A stretch of 64,000 bases of DNA, from the NCBI RefSeq assembly GCF_001886815.1, contig NZ_CP018099.1, forward strand, positions 1,796,501 through 1,860,500. The letters are read 5' to 3'. The notes beneath the pieces were generated by a model. It had not been told where the DNA came from. It made no database searches and worked only from the letters and a program-made list of their open reading frames with translations. This document shows, in pieces, positions 26,433 to 36,269 of this stretch. The DNA comes from Caldithrix abyssi DSM 13497. GTDB lineage: Bacteria; Calditrichota; Calditrichia; Calditrichales; Calditrichaceae. How positions within the stretch are numbered: the first letter of the stretch is position 1; every line of letters begins with the position of its first letter. The position numbers were made by a program, and so were the translations under genes.

Positions 26433-26938
26433 TTTTTCTTTCCCTCCGCTCGTGCTAAATAAACAGCGCCAATCAAAGCCCCTAACAGAAGAACCGAAGC
26501 AATTTCAAACGGCAACAGATAATCCGTTAAAATAGCCGTACCAATAATAGCCGTGGTGGGTTCAAACGCTTTATCAATGATTCTTATCCAGGGCGTTTTG
26601 CTTAAAACAAAACCAATAATAATCAGAACAAAAAGGCCGCCAGCCAGACTAAAGATAAATGAATTGTGAGAGGTTAAAGCCTTTAGATCGTAAATATTTT
26701 GAGTGAGTAAAACGCCAAACAAAATTAAAATTAAAATACCGCCCACATAAATAATAATTTGTGTGACGGCCAGAAAATCGGCGCTTAAATAGATGTAAAG
26801 ACCTGCAAAGCCAATAAATGTAAAAAGCAGGGCAAAAGCCGAGTAAATAATTTTATTGGCAAAAGCCACGATAGCCGCAGAAAAAAGCGTAAAGGCCACG
26901 ATGGCATAAAAAAGTATTTCCTGCATTTCCATCAACAA
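26429..26938 (-). CDS. nuoJ: NADH-quinone oxidoreductase subunit J
   Basis: 169 residues, five membrane helices. The family stretch YIYLSADFLAVTQIIIYVGGILILILFGV is visible (shown in parts as ADFLAVTQIIIYVGG). Part of the membrane arm near the quinone site. Starts about 38 bases after nuoI. Confidence 0.93.
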   Translation of the reverse strand: MLMEMQEILFYAIVAFTLFSAAIVAFANKIIYSAFALLFTFIGFAGLYIYLSADFLAVTQIIIYVGGILILILFGVLLTQNIYDLKALTSHNSFIFSLAGGLFVLIIIGFVLSKTPWIRIIDKAFEPTTAIIGTAILTDYLLPFEIASVLLLGALIGAVYLARAEGKKK

Positions 26939-26976
26939 ATCTCCGTTTTTTCTTTATTTATCTTAAGAAAATGAAA

Positions 26977-27528
26977 TTAATTTGCAGGCGTACCGGAGCC
27001 ACCTGTTTTTGCTTTGGCAGCCGCCCGGGCAGCAGCCTTTTCGGCTTCACGTTTTTGTAATTCGGCCACCTGTTCAGCCGTGTAATTTGAAAACTGAAAA
27101 ATCAAATTACTCCTGTCTTCCTGCGCATATTCGTAATCCGGCGTCATGTGAATACACTCCGTTGGGCAGGGAAAGGTGCATAAATTACAGAAACAACACT
27201 TGGACATATCAATATCAAACCGGATAACATGAAACGGTTTCTTTTTGCCGTTGGAGGTCAATCCAAGGTCTTCGTCCTTGCCGGCTTTAATCAAATCGAT
27301 TTCGATACAATCCACCGGACAGGCGCGTTCGCATTGACGACAGCCAATACAATCTTCGATGCGAACAAACAACTGCATACGCGAACGGGGCGGCAGTTCA
27401 ACTTTTTCTTTTGGATATTGAACGGTCACGGAAGGCACAAAAAGATGTTTAAAAGTAACCCCCATTCCGATCAAAATAGTGACAACAGCTTCATATATAT
27501 TTTTAAAATATTCAACCATGGGTTCCAT
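26977..27528 (-). CDS. nuoI: NADH-quinone oxidoreductase subunit I
   Basis: 183 residues. Two [4Fe-4S] clusters: CIGCRQCERACPVDCIEID and CCFCNLCTFPCPTECIHM. It is the last electron-transfer subunit before NuoB. A C-terminal tail rich in Ala, Lys and Glu (EAEKAAARAAAKAKTGGSG) extends beyond the typical end and looks unstructured. It lies 4 bases after nuoH. Confidence 0.95.
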   Translation of the reverse strand: MEPMVEYFKNIYEAVVTILIGMGVTFKHLFVPSVTVQYPKEKVELPPRSRMQLFVRIEDCIGCRQCERACPVDCIEIDLIKAGKDEDLGLTSNGKKKPFHVIRFDIDMSKCCFCNLCTFPCPTECIHMTPDYEYAQEDRSNLIFQFSNYTAEQVAELQKREAEKAAARAAAKAKTGGSGTPAN

Positions 27529-27532
27529 CCTC

Positions 27533-28588
27533 TTATAGAGTTAAAACTCTCCAAAAACTGATAATAATAACCAGAGCAAAGGAAAACGGCAATAGCACCT
27601 TCCAGGAGGTGTACATCAGTTGATCTACCCTCACGCGGGGCAGAGTCCAGCGTAGCCACATTTGCACAAAAACGAGTAAGAGTATTTTGGCAACGAACCA
27701 GATCGGTCCGGGAATGAAATCAAGAAAGGCAAAAGGAGCCATCCATCCGCCCAGAAAGGCGGTAACCCCGATGGCCGAAACGATAAACATGTTGGCGTAT
27801 TCCGCCAGAAAGAAAAAGGCGAAGCGCATGCCGGAATACTCTGTATGAAAACCGGCCACCAATTCCGATTCAGCCTCCGGCAAGTCGAAAGGCGTTCGGT
27901 TGACCTCGGCCAGCGAGGCAATAAAATAGATGATAAAGGCAATAAACATTAAGGGAAAGTAGTCAAAGGCATGCCAGGAGAACATATTTCCGCTTTGACT
28001 TTCAACAATCTTTTGCATACTTAGCGAGCCGCTGATCATAACAACCGGAATCAGCGAGAGCCCGATGGGCAATTCATAAGAGATGATTTGCGCCACCGAA
28101 CGCATGGCCCCGTAAAGCGACCATTTATTATTGGAAGCCCAGCCGGCCATTAAGATGGCAATAACGGCAATGGAAGAAATAGATAAAATGTACAATAATC
28201 CCACATTGAGATCGGCCGGGATAAAATTTTTACTCCATGGTAAAACGGCAAAGCTGGCCAGCGCAACGGCAAAAACAATCATCGGCGCCATCTTAAAAAG
28301 CAATTTGTCCGCTTTATCCGGAATGATGTCTTCTTTAATTAACAGTTTTAGAGCGTCGGCAATGGTTTGCGCCCATCCGTGCCAGCCGCCGACTTCCATA
28401 GGCCCGAGGCGATCTTGCATGTGCGCCGAAATTTTCCGTTCGAGCCAGACGGCAAACAAAGCAAATACGGCCGCCACGCCAAAAAAGACCAGCGCGGCTA
28501 CCACGCCCACGACCGTAATCTGCAACCAGTAGGGCATTTGTGTTAAGGCAGGAACAAGCTCAATGGCAAATTTCAATAAAGGTTCCAT
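27533..28588 (-). CDS. nuoH: NADH-quinone oxidoreductase subunit H
   Basis: 351 residues, about eight helices, quinone-site subunit. Family stretches: [55 protein letters not shown] and RVRVDQLM. Intact in length and motifs. Confidence 0.95.
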   Translation of the reverse strand: MEPLLKFAIELVPALTQMPYWLQITVVGVVAALVFFGVAAVFALFAVWLERKISAHMQDRLGPMEVGGWHGWAQTIADALKLLIKEDIIPDKADKLLFKMAPMIVFAVALASFAVLPWSKNFIPADLNVGLLYILSISSIAVIAILMAGWASNNKWSLYGAMRSVAQIISYELPIGLSLIPVVMISGSLSMQKIVESQSGNMFSWHAFDYFPLMFIAFIIYFIASLAEVNRTPFDLPEAESELVAGFHTEYSGMRFAFFFLAEYANMFIVSAIGVTAFLGGWMAPFAFLDFIPGPIWFVAKILLLVFVQMWLRWTLPRVRVDQLMYTSWKVLLPFSFALVIIISFWRVLTL

Positions 28589-28608
28589 ACTTTCCTCATC
28601 TTATTTCG

Positions 28609-29778
28609 TTAGCGATCTATCTCACCGAGAACAATGTCAAAACTTCCCAGAATGGCGACCAGGTCGGCAACCATGGTCCCTTTGGCTATTGCAGGCAAAA
28701 TGCTCAAATTGCTAAAAGCCGGCGCCCGCACTTTTACGCGCACCGGAGTCTTTCCGCCGTCAGAAATGATGTAGTAGCCCAGTTCTCCGCGAGGCGTTTC
28801 GGTGCGAAAATAGATCTCGCCCGCCGGTACGCGTACATTTCGCGGAACGGTCTCTTTGGCGTCTCCCTCCGGTATTTGATCAAGCGCCTGCCGAACAATC
28901 TTCAGGGATTCTATCATCTCTTGCATGCGCACCCAATAGCGGTTCCATGAATCGCCAATCACTCCGCGCGTGCCGTCGCCCACGCAAACGTTAAAGTCAA
29001 AGCGATCGTAAATGCCATAGGGATCATTCTTGCGGATGTCGAAATGAATACCGGAACCTCTTAAGGTGGGACCGCTTAACCCATAATTAATGGCCAGGTC
29101 TGGCGGAATTACGCCAACGCCGGCCGTGCGGTCGATGAAAATTTTATTAAAGCTTAGCAGGTCGTTGTATTCTTTGATTTTGGTTTCAAAATAATCGCAG
29201 AACTTGCTGACTTTTTCCAGCCAGCCGTCCGGCGTATCAAAAGCCACGCCGCCGATCCAGATGTAATTGTAAAGCAGGCGGCCGCCCGATATCTCTTCGA
29301 ACAGGTCCAGAATCATCTCCCGCTCGCGAAAGCCGTATAAAAAGGGCGTAAAGGCGCCAACATCCAGCCCAAACGTGCCATAGAACACCAGGTGGCTGGC
29401 AATACGATTCAACTCGGCCACAATGACGCGCAGGTACTGGGCGCGTTCGTTAACTTCGATGCCGGCCAGCTTTTCAATAGCCAGGGCATAGCCCAGCGCA
29501 TTGTTCATCGAGGCCAGGTAGTCCATGCGATCCACATAGGGCACAATCTGCGGCCAGGTCATCTCTTCGGCGTGTTTTTCAAAAGTCCGATGCAGGTAGC
29601 CGATGTAAGGCGTGGCTTTTTCCACGATTTCGCCATCGGTTTTTAAAACGACGCGCAACACGCCATGGGTGCTGGGATGCTGCGGGCCCATATTTAAAAT
29701 AAATTCGTCGGTTTTTAGAGGATCGGGCTCCTCTAATTCAAATCTTGAATCCGGAAAATTGTTATTCCACAGAGTCAT
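28609..29778 (-). CDS. nuoD: NADH-quinone oxidoreductase subunit D
   Basis: About 389 residues, the 49-kDa subunit that lines the quinone cavity with NuoB. Motifs: MGPQHPSTHGVLR with the quinone-binding His, then YIGYLHRTFEK and the C-terminal DIVLGEIDR. I chose ATG 29778 because GAGGAAG precedes it by several bases; GTG 29793 would add five residues (MRKKK). It overlaps nuoC by about 17 bases. Confidence 0.94.
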   Translation of the reverse strand: MTLWNNNFPDSRFELEEPDPLKTDEFILNMGPQHPSTHGVLRVVLKTDGEIVEKATPYIGYLHRTFEKHAEEMTWPQIVPYVDRMDYLASMNNALGYALAIEKLAGIEVNERAQYLRVIVAELNRIASHLVFYGTFGLDVGAFTPFLYGFREREMILDLFEEISGGRLLYNYIWIGGVAFDTPDGWLEKVSKFCDYFETKIKEYNDLLSFNKIFIDRTAGVGVIPPDLAINYGLSGPTLRGSGIHFDIRKNDPYGIYDRFDFNVCVGDGTRGVIGDSWNRYWVRMQEMIESLKIVRQALDQIPEGDAKETVPRNVRVPAGEIYFRTETPRGELGYYIISDGGKTPVRVKVRAPAFSNLSILPAIAKGTMVADLVAILGSFDIVLGEIDR

Positions 29779-30265
29779 TTTCTTCTTCCTCACTTATAGT
29801 CACAGGGATTCCATGCCATTCTTTGGGAGGCTTGTAGTCTTTGCGCAGTGGATGGCCTTCCCAGTCTTCCGGCAATAAAATACGTCTTAAATCGGGGTGA
29901 TCCACAAAGTGAATACCTAACAAATCATAGGCTTCTCGTTCATGCCAGTCAGCCGTCCGCCAGATATTAGCCACCGTGTGCACATCGGGCTTTTCTTTGC
30001 TGACTTCGGTTTTTAAAACGATTTTGTGGTTTAATTTCATGGAATATAGATGGTAAACCACTCCAAGGTTTTCGCCCAGGTCCACTCCGGAAAGACACAT
30101 CAAAAAATCAAATTTAAGGTCGTCCTCATCCCTTAAAAACTGGGCGATCTGGTTGGTTTTATCCGGCGCTATTTTAATAAAAGGCTGAAGAACTTCATCG
30201 TTCAGCTCCAGAATGGCTTCGCCGAATCGTTCTTTTAATTTTTGGAAAATATCTTTTGCTTCCAT
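29762..30265 (-). CDS. nuoC: NADH-quinone oxidoreductase subunit C
   Basis: 167 residues, the 30-kDa subunit, separate from nuoD (fused in some bacteria). Signature stretch WHEREAYDLLGIHFVDHPDL and RRILLPEDWEGHPLRKDY. Cytoplasmic peripheral arm. Confidence 0.94.
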   Translation of the reverse strand: MEAKDIFQKLKERFGEAILELNDEVLQPFIKIAPDKTNQIAQFLRDEDDLKFDFLMCLSGVDLGENLGVVYHLYSMKLNHKIVLKTEVSKEKPDVHTVANIWRTADWHEREAYDLLGIHFVDHPDLRRILLPEDWEGHPLRKDYKPPKEWHGIPVTISEEEENDSVE

Positions 30266-30270
30266 AGTTG

Positions 30271-30756
30271 CTATCCTATTTTAGATAGAAGGCGTTCTTT
30301 TTTAATTTTTTCTTTCAATTCCATAATACCCTGAATCAAGGCTTCGGGGCGCGGCGGGCAGCCCGGCACGTAAACGTCAACCGGCACAATACGATCAACG
30401 CCCTTAAGAACATGATAGCCATATTGCCAGTATGGACCGCCGCTATTGGCGCAGCTGCCCATAGAAATAACGTATTTAGGCTCCGGCATTTGTTCGTACA
30501 GACGGCGGAGCAGAGGAGCCATTTTAATGGTCACCGTGCCAGAAACAATCATCACGTCGGATTGCCGCGGGCTGGGACGGAAAAACATCCCATGCCGGTC
30601 AAGATCGAAACGCGAAGCGCCGGCAGCCATCATCTCAATGGCGCAGCAGGCCAGACCAAAGGTAATGGCCCATGGCGATCCCTGACGCGCCCACGATAAT
30701 AAATCATCAAGCGTAGAAAATAAAATATTGTCCCGAAGGGCATGTATGTCGCTCAT
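30271..30756 (-). CDS. nuoB: NADH-quinone oxidoreductase subunit B
   Basis: 161 residues. Holds cluster N2: ligands C37, C38 (LACCAIEMM), C102 (GSCANSGG) and C133 (PGCPPRPE) are all present. Typical length. It starts 1 base after the nuoA stop. Confidence 0.96.
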   Translation of the reverse strand: MSDIHALRDNILFSTLDDLLSWARQGSPWAITFGLACCAIEMMAAGASRFDLDRHGMFFRPSPRQSDVMIVSGTVTIKMAPLLRRLYEQMPEPKYVISMGSCANSGGPYWQYGYHVLKGVDRIVPVDVYVPGCPPRPEALIQGIMELKEKIKKERLLSKIG

Positions 30757-30757
30757 C

Positions 30758-31156
30758 CTATTTTCCTTTCTCTTTGGGGAGATATTCTAATTTGGGTCGA
30801 GGTTTTATCCATTGTAAATCGCCTTTTGCCCACACATAAGCCAGGCCAACTAATAAAATGGTAAGAAAGATGAACATTTCCACAAAGGCTACTATCTTTA
30901 AACTGTCAAAGACAACAGCCCATGGATAGAGAAAAATAATTTCGACTTCAAAAATAAGAAAAACTAAAGCAATAATATAAAAACGGTTGTTGAAACGAAC
31001 CCAGGCGTCGCCCTGAGGCAGTTCACCACATTCGTAGGTTAAATATTTTTGCGGATAATATCTGCGCGGCTGGATTATTCTGGAGATTAAAATAGTTATA
31101 CCAACCATGACCAGACCGGTCACAAAAAAAATCAATGCGATGTAAAATCCCGTCAT
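30758..31156 (-). CDS. nuoA: NADH-quinone oxidoreductase subunit A
   Basis: About 132 residues, three membrane helices; first gene of the operon. Family stretches [20 protein letters not shown] and [13 protein letters not shown] are present. I prefer ATG 31156 because AAAGGAAAAGGG precedes it; ATG 31180 would add eight residues and has no good ribosome site. The cluster lacks nuoE, nuoF and nuoG. Confidence 0.94.
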   Translation of the reverse strand: MTGFYIALIFFVTGLVMVGITILISRIIQPRRYYPQKYLTYECGELPQGDAWVRFNNRFYIIALVFLIFEVEIIFLYPWAVVFDSLKIVAFVEMFIFLTILLVGLAYVWAKGDLQWIKPRPKLEYLPKEKGK

Positions 31157-31180
31157 ACCCTTTTCCTTTACAATGTCCAT

Positions 31181-31675
31181 TGACCCGTTAAAAAATTTTT
31201 AAACGGCAATTTAAGACTTTAAAAAAATTAAAGCAAATTATTCACAATAGAATTAAAGTTTGCCGTTTTCGATGGTTTGCTGCTTATGGTGGAAAGGGCA
31301 AAATTGTATAATGAATCCAACAAAATAAATTTTTCACTTGCGTAGTTTCAGTAAATCAGCCGTTAAATGGGAATCTGAAAAAAAACGTTTAATAGTTGTT
31401 TAGTGTAATACACAGAAAGCTTAAAAATACGAATTGTAAAAGAAGAATACCGTTCAGGTAAAGTTTTTTGAAACAAAAATATTTATTCGCTATTTAATGG
31501 CGCAAATGATAATTTATTACAGACATTAATCATAGTAATAGTGGAAACAGTTTGTCGTTAACAGTTTGGCTGTCGATGGCATAAAATTATCGAAAAGACT
31601 AAACTTTTGTTCATTTAATCCTAAATTAAATTTTTAAAACGTCGAAAATGAAGCGCGGAATGGAAAGGAGTTCGA
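31181..31675. other. Divergent intergenic region, nuo / epimerase
   Basis: About 495 AT-rich bases between the nuo operon and the plus-strand epimerase gene. Both promoters should lie here. I see no tRNA, repeat or convincing operator. The epimerase side ends in AAAGGAG at 31664-31670, a good ribosome site. Confidence 0.6.
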
Positions 31676-32596
31676 ATGAACATTCTGGTTACCGGTGGGG
31701 CCGGTTTTATTGGTAGTCATCTGATAGATCGTTTGCTTAAAGAAGGCTTTAACGTTCGAACGCTGGATAATTTACATCGCGGAAAAGAAGCGAATATTAA
31801 AGCGCATATCGAAAGCGGACGCCTCACTTTTTTTCGCAAAGATATCCGCTACTATGAACAAATTGAACCGCTGTTTGCCGACATCGATATGGTGTATCAC
31901 CTGGCGGCGCAATCCAATGTTTTGGGAGCCGTACAGGATGTGGATTATTCGTTTAATACCAATGTTGTGGGCACATTTAATGTGTTAAAAGCCTGTAAAA
32001 AGCACGGCGTTAAGCGCTTGATTTTTACCTCTTCCCGCGAAGCTTACGGCGAAGCCCAATATCTGCCAGTCGATGAAGCGCATCCTCTCTCTTCGAAAAA
32101 CACATACGGCGCCAGCAAGGTGGCCGGCGAAACCTATTGTCGAGTGTTTCAAAACATGGGCGAATTGGAAGTGGTTATTCTCCGACTGGCAAATGTGTAC
32201 GGCGAGCGCGATTTTGATCGTGTCATCCCCATCTTTTTAAACAATGTGCTGAACAATCGGGATATTCATATTTACGGCGGCAAACAGGTCATTGATTTTG
32301 TTTCCATCGAAATCGTTGTGGAGGCCCTTGTGCAATCTATGGATAACCCCCTGGCAATTAAAGGGCCCACCAACGTGGGTTCGGGCAGGGGAACCACCTT
32401 ATTCGAATTGGCAGAGCGGATCATGAAATACACCAACAGTCAGAGCAAAATCGTAGTCGATCCTCCTCGCAGCGCGGAGGTGGTAAAATTTACCGCCCAA
32501 ATAGAGCGCTTTAAAAAAATTTTTAAAATCAAAATTCCGGAAGATCCGTTGTATTATTTGCCAGAGATGATCGCCAGAATAAAGCAGAGCGGCTAA
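31676..32596 (+). CDS. NAD-dependent sugar epimerase/dehydratase (extended SDR)
   Basis: 306 residues. Rossmann motif VTGGAGFIGSHLID for NAD(P), then HLAAQSNV, the catalytic-serine region TSSREAYGE and YGASKVAGE (YxxxK). Such enzymes act on nucleotide sugars, for instance epimerisation at C4. The exact substrate cannot be told. Start ATG 31676 follows AAAGGAG. Confidence 0.88.
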   Translation: MNILVTGGAGFIGSHLIDRLLKEGFNVRTLDNLHRGKEANIKAHIESGRLTFFRKDIRYYEQIEPLFADIDMVYHLAAQSNVLGAVQDVDYSFNTNVVGTFNVLKACKKHGVKRLIFTSSREAYGEAQYLPVDEAHPLSSKNTYGASKVAGETYCRVFQNMGELEVVILRLANVYGERDFDRVIPIFLNNVLNNRDIHIYGGKQVIDFVSIEIVVEALVQSMDNPLAIKGPTNVGSGRGTTLFELAERIMKYTNSQSKIVVDPPRSAEVVKFTAQIERFKKIFKIKIPEDPLYYLPEMIARIKQSG

Positions 32597-32786
32597 ATGA
32601 CGCAACAACGGGAAACCAGGTTTTGAAAAACAGCGCAACCCAAAAAATGCACGATCCGTCTTCCGGAAATTGGAAATGAGATGAAAAAAAATTATATTAA
32701 ATGTGAAATGTGAAGTATATGATTAGCCGGAGAAGAGTTTTAAAATGAGGGCGGTTGAAGTTGGTTGAAAAATTAGGAGATGCAAT

Positions 32787-33128
32787 ATGAGTTTTTCTTT
32801 TGAGATGAAAAATAATATCCTTGTAGCGCGCATTCATCAAAAACGGGCAACCGTAGAAATTGCCGGGGATTTTAAGGAACAGCTTCTTAAAAAAATGGAT
32901 GAACTGGGAGCCAATGTTCTGGTAGATTTGAGCGTTTGTGAATTTGTGGATAGTTCCTTTTTAGGCGCGCTGGTTGCAGGCCTGAAAAAGGCAACCATTC
33001 ATAACGGAGATTTAAAAATCTTTGGTCTGCAGCCGCCGGTAAGCGCCATGTTTGAGCTTACCCGTTTGTATCGTATTTTCGATATTTTTGAGAACGAAGA
33101 AGAAGCGTTAAATAGTTTTCAATTATGA
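32787..33128 (+). CDS. STAS-domain anti-sigma-factor antagonist
   Basis: 113 residues, one STAS domain. The phospho-acceptor region reads VDSSFLGALV, as in SpoIIAA/RsbV proteins, where a serine is phosphorylated by a partner kinase. It overlaps the next gene by 4 bases (ATGA). It probably forms a partner-switching module with the next gene and an unknown phosphatase. Confidence 0.88.
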   Translation: MSFSFEMKNNILVARIHQKRATVEIAGDFKEQLLKKMDELGANVLVDLSVCEFVDSSFLGALVAGLKKATIHNGDLKIFGLQPPVSAMFELTRLYRIFDIFENEEEALNSFQL

Positions 33129-33703
33129 GTGAAAAAATCATCTTATCTGTGCCTGCGCACCTGGACTATCTGGCGATTGTCGAGAGTTTTGTCGAAATGG
33201 TGGGGAAGCACATCCCTGTGCAAAACAAAGAGCTGTTGGCCCAACAATTAAGATTTACGGTCAATGAGGCTTTTGTAAACATTTTGCAGCACACCCCCCG
33301 GCCGCCGGATGGCATGGTGGTTATCCATTTTGAATTTGATCCGCCCACCCTCTACCTGCGCTTTCCGGATCGTGGGAAGGGATTAAAGATTAAGGATCAA
33401 TACCCGCCTTATTCTTCAGAAATGGTGGGGGACGATTACCTCATTTTAAAAACACTGGGTGGTGAATTATACGGCTATATTGAAAATCCGCGCACGGTTA
33501 AACTCTGGTTTAAAGAAGTGGACACGCAAATGGATAAAAAACAGATTATAGCCCAGTTAAAGCCCGGAGGTATGGGGCTTTCTATTATCGTTAAGTTTAT
33601 GGATGAAGTGCGTTTTGTAAAAGACGAAGAAGAAGGACACTATCTTGAAATAAAAAAGTATTTAACCGGTGATCAGGAAAGTGGGCGCAACTCTGATTCC
33701 TGA
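33125..33703 (+). CDS. Anti-sigma-type serine kinase (RsbW-like)
   Basis: 192 residues, an HATPase_c_2 kinase of the RsbW/SpoIIAB type, longer than the usual ~145-160. N-box FTVNEAFVNILQHT, FPDRGKGL, and GGMGLSIIVKFMDE as G-box. An insertion between about 100 and 150 explains the length. It likely phosphorylates the STAS protein encoded just before. No sigma factor lies next to it, so its target is unknown. Confidence 0.82.
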   Translation: MSEKIILSVPAHLDYLAIVESFVEMVGKHIPVQNKELLAQQLRFTVNEAFVNILQHTPRPPDGMVVIHFEFDPPTLYLRFPDRGKGLKIKDQYPPYSSEMVGDDYLILKTLGGELYGYIENPRTVKLWFKEVDTQMDKKQIIAQLKPGGMGLSIIVKFMDEVRFVKDEEEGHYLEIKKYLTGDQESGRNSDS

Positions 33704-34049
33704 GAAATTGGTCAATTCTGCGGAGGGGATAACAAAAAAAGAGTATCGGTATTTTAACCAGGTAGCGTTAAGAATTTGTTGTTTAGGCCGAAAAAATTAA
33801 AAAAGCTGATAACCTGTTGCCCGCATATTTCAGGGGAGTGAAATTTAGTTTAATATGATCGGGCAAATTAAAAAGAAACAATATCAAGTATTAATCATAA
33901 AACCAGAAAAAAGCGAAAGAACATAAGGAGTTTTACGGTAGCGCAAGAAAAGGATTGCTACAATTGACGCAAGTCACTACAGGTTGTGAAAATTTAATGA
34001 ATAATATTATTCAGGTTTAATCATCTAATTTGGGAGTCGAAGGCATAAA
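33704..34049. other. Intergenic region, nothing recognised
   Basis: About 346 AT-rich bases between the kinase and the debranching-enzyme-like gene. No clear terminator, tRNA or repeat is seen. Confidence 0.5.
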
Positions 34050-36038
34050 ATGGAATTTCATAAGGATGTGTTACAGGATATCAAGAAGGCGCAGCGCTAC
34101 GAATGGCTTGAGGCAAACTCGTTAGGCGCCTATTCGTCTTCTACCATTTGCGGGATGAACACCAAACGCGAGCATGGTTTACTGGTTACGCCGCATCCCA
34201 CGCTCAATCGCAAGGTGGTCACTCTGGCCAAATTCGAAGAAACGATTTTTGTTGAAAATAAACTGTACGAAATTTCAACTAACTCTTATAAAGACAGCAT
34301 CTATCCCCATGGTTATCAGTATCTGGAAAAATTTTGTCTGGATCCCTTTCCCTGTTTTTTCTATCAAATTGAAGACCGGCGCATTCGCAAAGTAACATTG
34401 CTTCTGGAAAATCAAAATATTCTGCTGGTTCGTTACGAACTGTTGAATCAGGGAAGGCCGGTTACTCTGGTTATCAAACCATTTATTGCGGTGCGTTTTA
34501 ATGATGTACTGAATACCGAAATTCAGGGCTTAAATACCGATACTTATTTAGGAGAATCTTTTGTCCGCTGGGCACCCAGAGGAAAGATGCCAGAATTGTA
34601 CATCTATTTTGACAAAGGAGAATTTATTCCCGCCACCCTGTGGTATCATGGATTTGTCTATCCTAAAGATTATAAAAACTATCAGCCAGGCCCCGAAGAT
34701 CTATTTAACCCCGGCTTTTTTCAGGTGGATATTAAACCTTATGAAACCTTCGATTTGTTTATCTCGGTTAACGCGCTTGATAAGTATAAGCTCGATTTTG
34801 AAGAGCAATATTTTCTGGAAAGCAGAAGACGCCGATACCATTATTTTGATTTTATACCGCAGCATAATCAATTAAAAAAGATGACCAAAAACTTTCAGCG
34901 CACCATTCAAATAAAAGAAGACAAATTAAATTTTCCCATTTCACTTTTTAATAACAAATCGCAGACCTTTTTCTTTATGCAGGAATTATCCGCCTTTATA
35001 CAGCTTTCGGAAAATTATCAACTGATAAAGAATACAATTAAGGATCTTTTAAAAACCCTGGACGCCGGAATTCTGCCATCCAATTATCCATATGTCGATG
35101 AGCGCCCCGTTTACAACCAGGTAGATTTAAGTTTATGGCTGATTCAGATAGTCTATGAATATTATCTCAAAACCAATGAACTCAAATTTGTGGAAGATGT
35201 ATTTGACCGCATACGCTCTATTGTCGATCTTTTTCAGAAAGGCACGCATTTTAACACCTATGCCGATAAAGACGGTTTGATTTTCAGCGGAGAAAGAAAA
35301 ATAAATGTTTCCTGGATTCCGCTGAAGAGCAAAGAGGGCAATGTGTATCGATACGGAAAGCTTCTGGAAGTCAATGCCTTATGGTACAACGCTTTGAACA
35401 TAATGATATTATTTGCCAATCAATTGGGTAAAAAACGATTGTCTTTTAAATATAAACAATGGATTAAAAAAGTAAACGCGTCTTTCTCGAAAAAATTTAT
35501 TCTACCAGAAGAAAACGGCTTTTATGACTTTATCAATTCCAATGAAGAAAACCAGGATTTTCGAATCAATCAAATCATTCCGCTCATTCTCCCTTTTAGC
35601 CCGATTGAGCCAACCATGGCGCATAAGGCGCTAAAACGCATAGAAGAAGAGTTGCTAACCCCTTACGGATTAAGGTCGCGATCCATTTATGACGCTAACG
35701 ATGGCGCGGCAAATGGAAAGAATGGCGGTTCGTATTTTAATGGCGCAATTTGGCCCTGGACTGTTTCCTGGTACATCAAGGCTTTATTAAAATGGCCTTC
35801 TGACAAAAAAATTGACAAAATCTGGAATAATTATTTTGAGCCGTTGCTTTCTCTGGCTACAAATGGTTTGATCGGATTTATACCGGAAGCGATTAAAATT
35901 GAAAATGGCCTGGAACGCCTGGGAAAGGAGGATTTTTTACCTTCTATTGCCAGTGTCATTCTGGCTGAATACCAGATACTGAACGGCTCAATTCCACCTG
36001 AAGAAGAAACTGAAATCACGGAAAAGGCCACTTCCTGA
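34050..36038 (+). CDS. Glycogen-debranching-enzyme-like protein
   Basis: 662 residues. The N-terminal domain starts with EWLEANSLGAYSSSTICGMNTKREHGLLV, the usual opening of bacterial/archaeal amylo-alpha-1,6-glucosidases (quoted in part as EWLEANSLGAYSS). The C-terminal (alpha/alpha)6 domain has VYNQVDLSLWLIQ and NGAIWPWTVSWY. However, the common WGRDT-type motif is replaced around residue 290-310 (NFPISLFNNKSQTF) and the RD-AYH stretch before GxxWPW reads GKNGGSYF. It may have changed substrate or be inactive. No glycogen synthesis gene is nearby. Confidence 0.78.
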   Translation: MEFHKDVLQDIKKAQRYEWLEANSLGAYSSSTICGMNTKREHGLLVTPHPTLNRKVVTLAKFEETIFVENKLYEISTNSYKDSIYPHGYQYLEKFCLDPFPCFFYQIEDRRIRKVTLLLENQNILLVRYELLNQGRPVTLVIKPFIAVRFNDVLNTEIQGLNTDTYLGESFVRWAPRGKMPELYIYFDKGEFIPATLWYHGFVYPKDYKNYQPGPEDLFNPGFFQVDIKPYETFDLFISVNALDKYKLDFEEQYFLESRRRRYHYFDFIPQHNQLKKMTKNFQRTIQIKEDKLNFPISLFNNKSQTFFFMQELSAFIQLSENYQLIKNTIKDLLKTLDAGILPSNYPYVDERPVYNQVDLSLWLIQIVYEYYLKTNELKFVEDVFDRIRSIVDLFQKGTHFNTYADKDGLIFSGERKINVSWIPLKSKEGNVYRYGKLLEVNALWYNALNIMILFANQLGKKRLSFKYKQWIKKVNASFSKKFILPEENGFYDFINSNEENQDFRINQIIPLILPFSPIEPTMAHKALKRIEEELLTPYGLRSRSIYDANDGAANGKNGGSYFNGAIWPWTVSWYIKALLKWPSDKKIDKIWNNYFEPLLSLATNGLIGFIPEAIKIENGLERLGKEDFLPSIASVILAEYQILNGSIPPEEETEITEKATS

Positions 36039-36166
36039 TTTTCAGGAACAAGCCTTTTTTTCTTTAATGAATTTGCTCTCAAAAGCGTGCATTGTCATTT
36101 CGAACAAAGAGAGAATTCTTATAATCTTTAAAAAAGAGACGGGGCGTAAATTGCGCCGATGGATGG

Positions 36167-36251
36167 GGTGAATAGTTGATTAGTTGAATGGTTGAATAGT
36201 TAGTCTGTCATTTCATACCTGTTTCTGCAAATGTGGTGAATTCCTACTACC
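36167..36251 (+). repeat. Dispersed repeat with TTGAATGGTT decamers, second copy
   Basis: Nearly identical to 8237-8322, lying 18 bases left of IS copy 2. In the same gap (about 36089-36125) is a short stretch TGTCATTTCGAACAAAGAG resembling another common small intergenic repeat. Confidence 0.65.
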
Positions 36252-36269
36252 AAATTCCTGCAGAAATGT

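Noticed and set aside
31181-31675. tRNA or small RNA in the long AT-rich gap
   Set aside because: No cloverleaf, no GTTCGA-type arm and no terminator-like stem.
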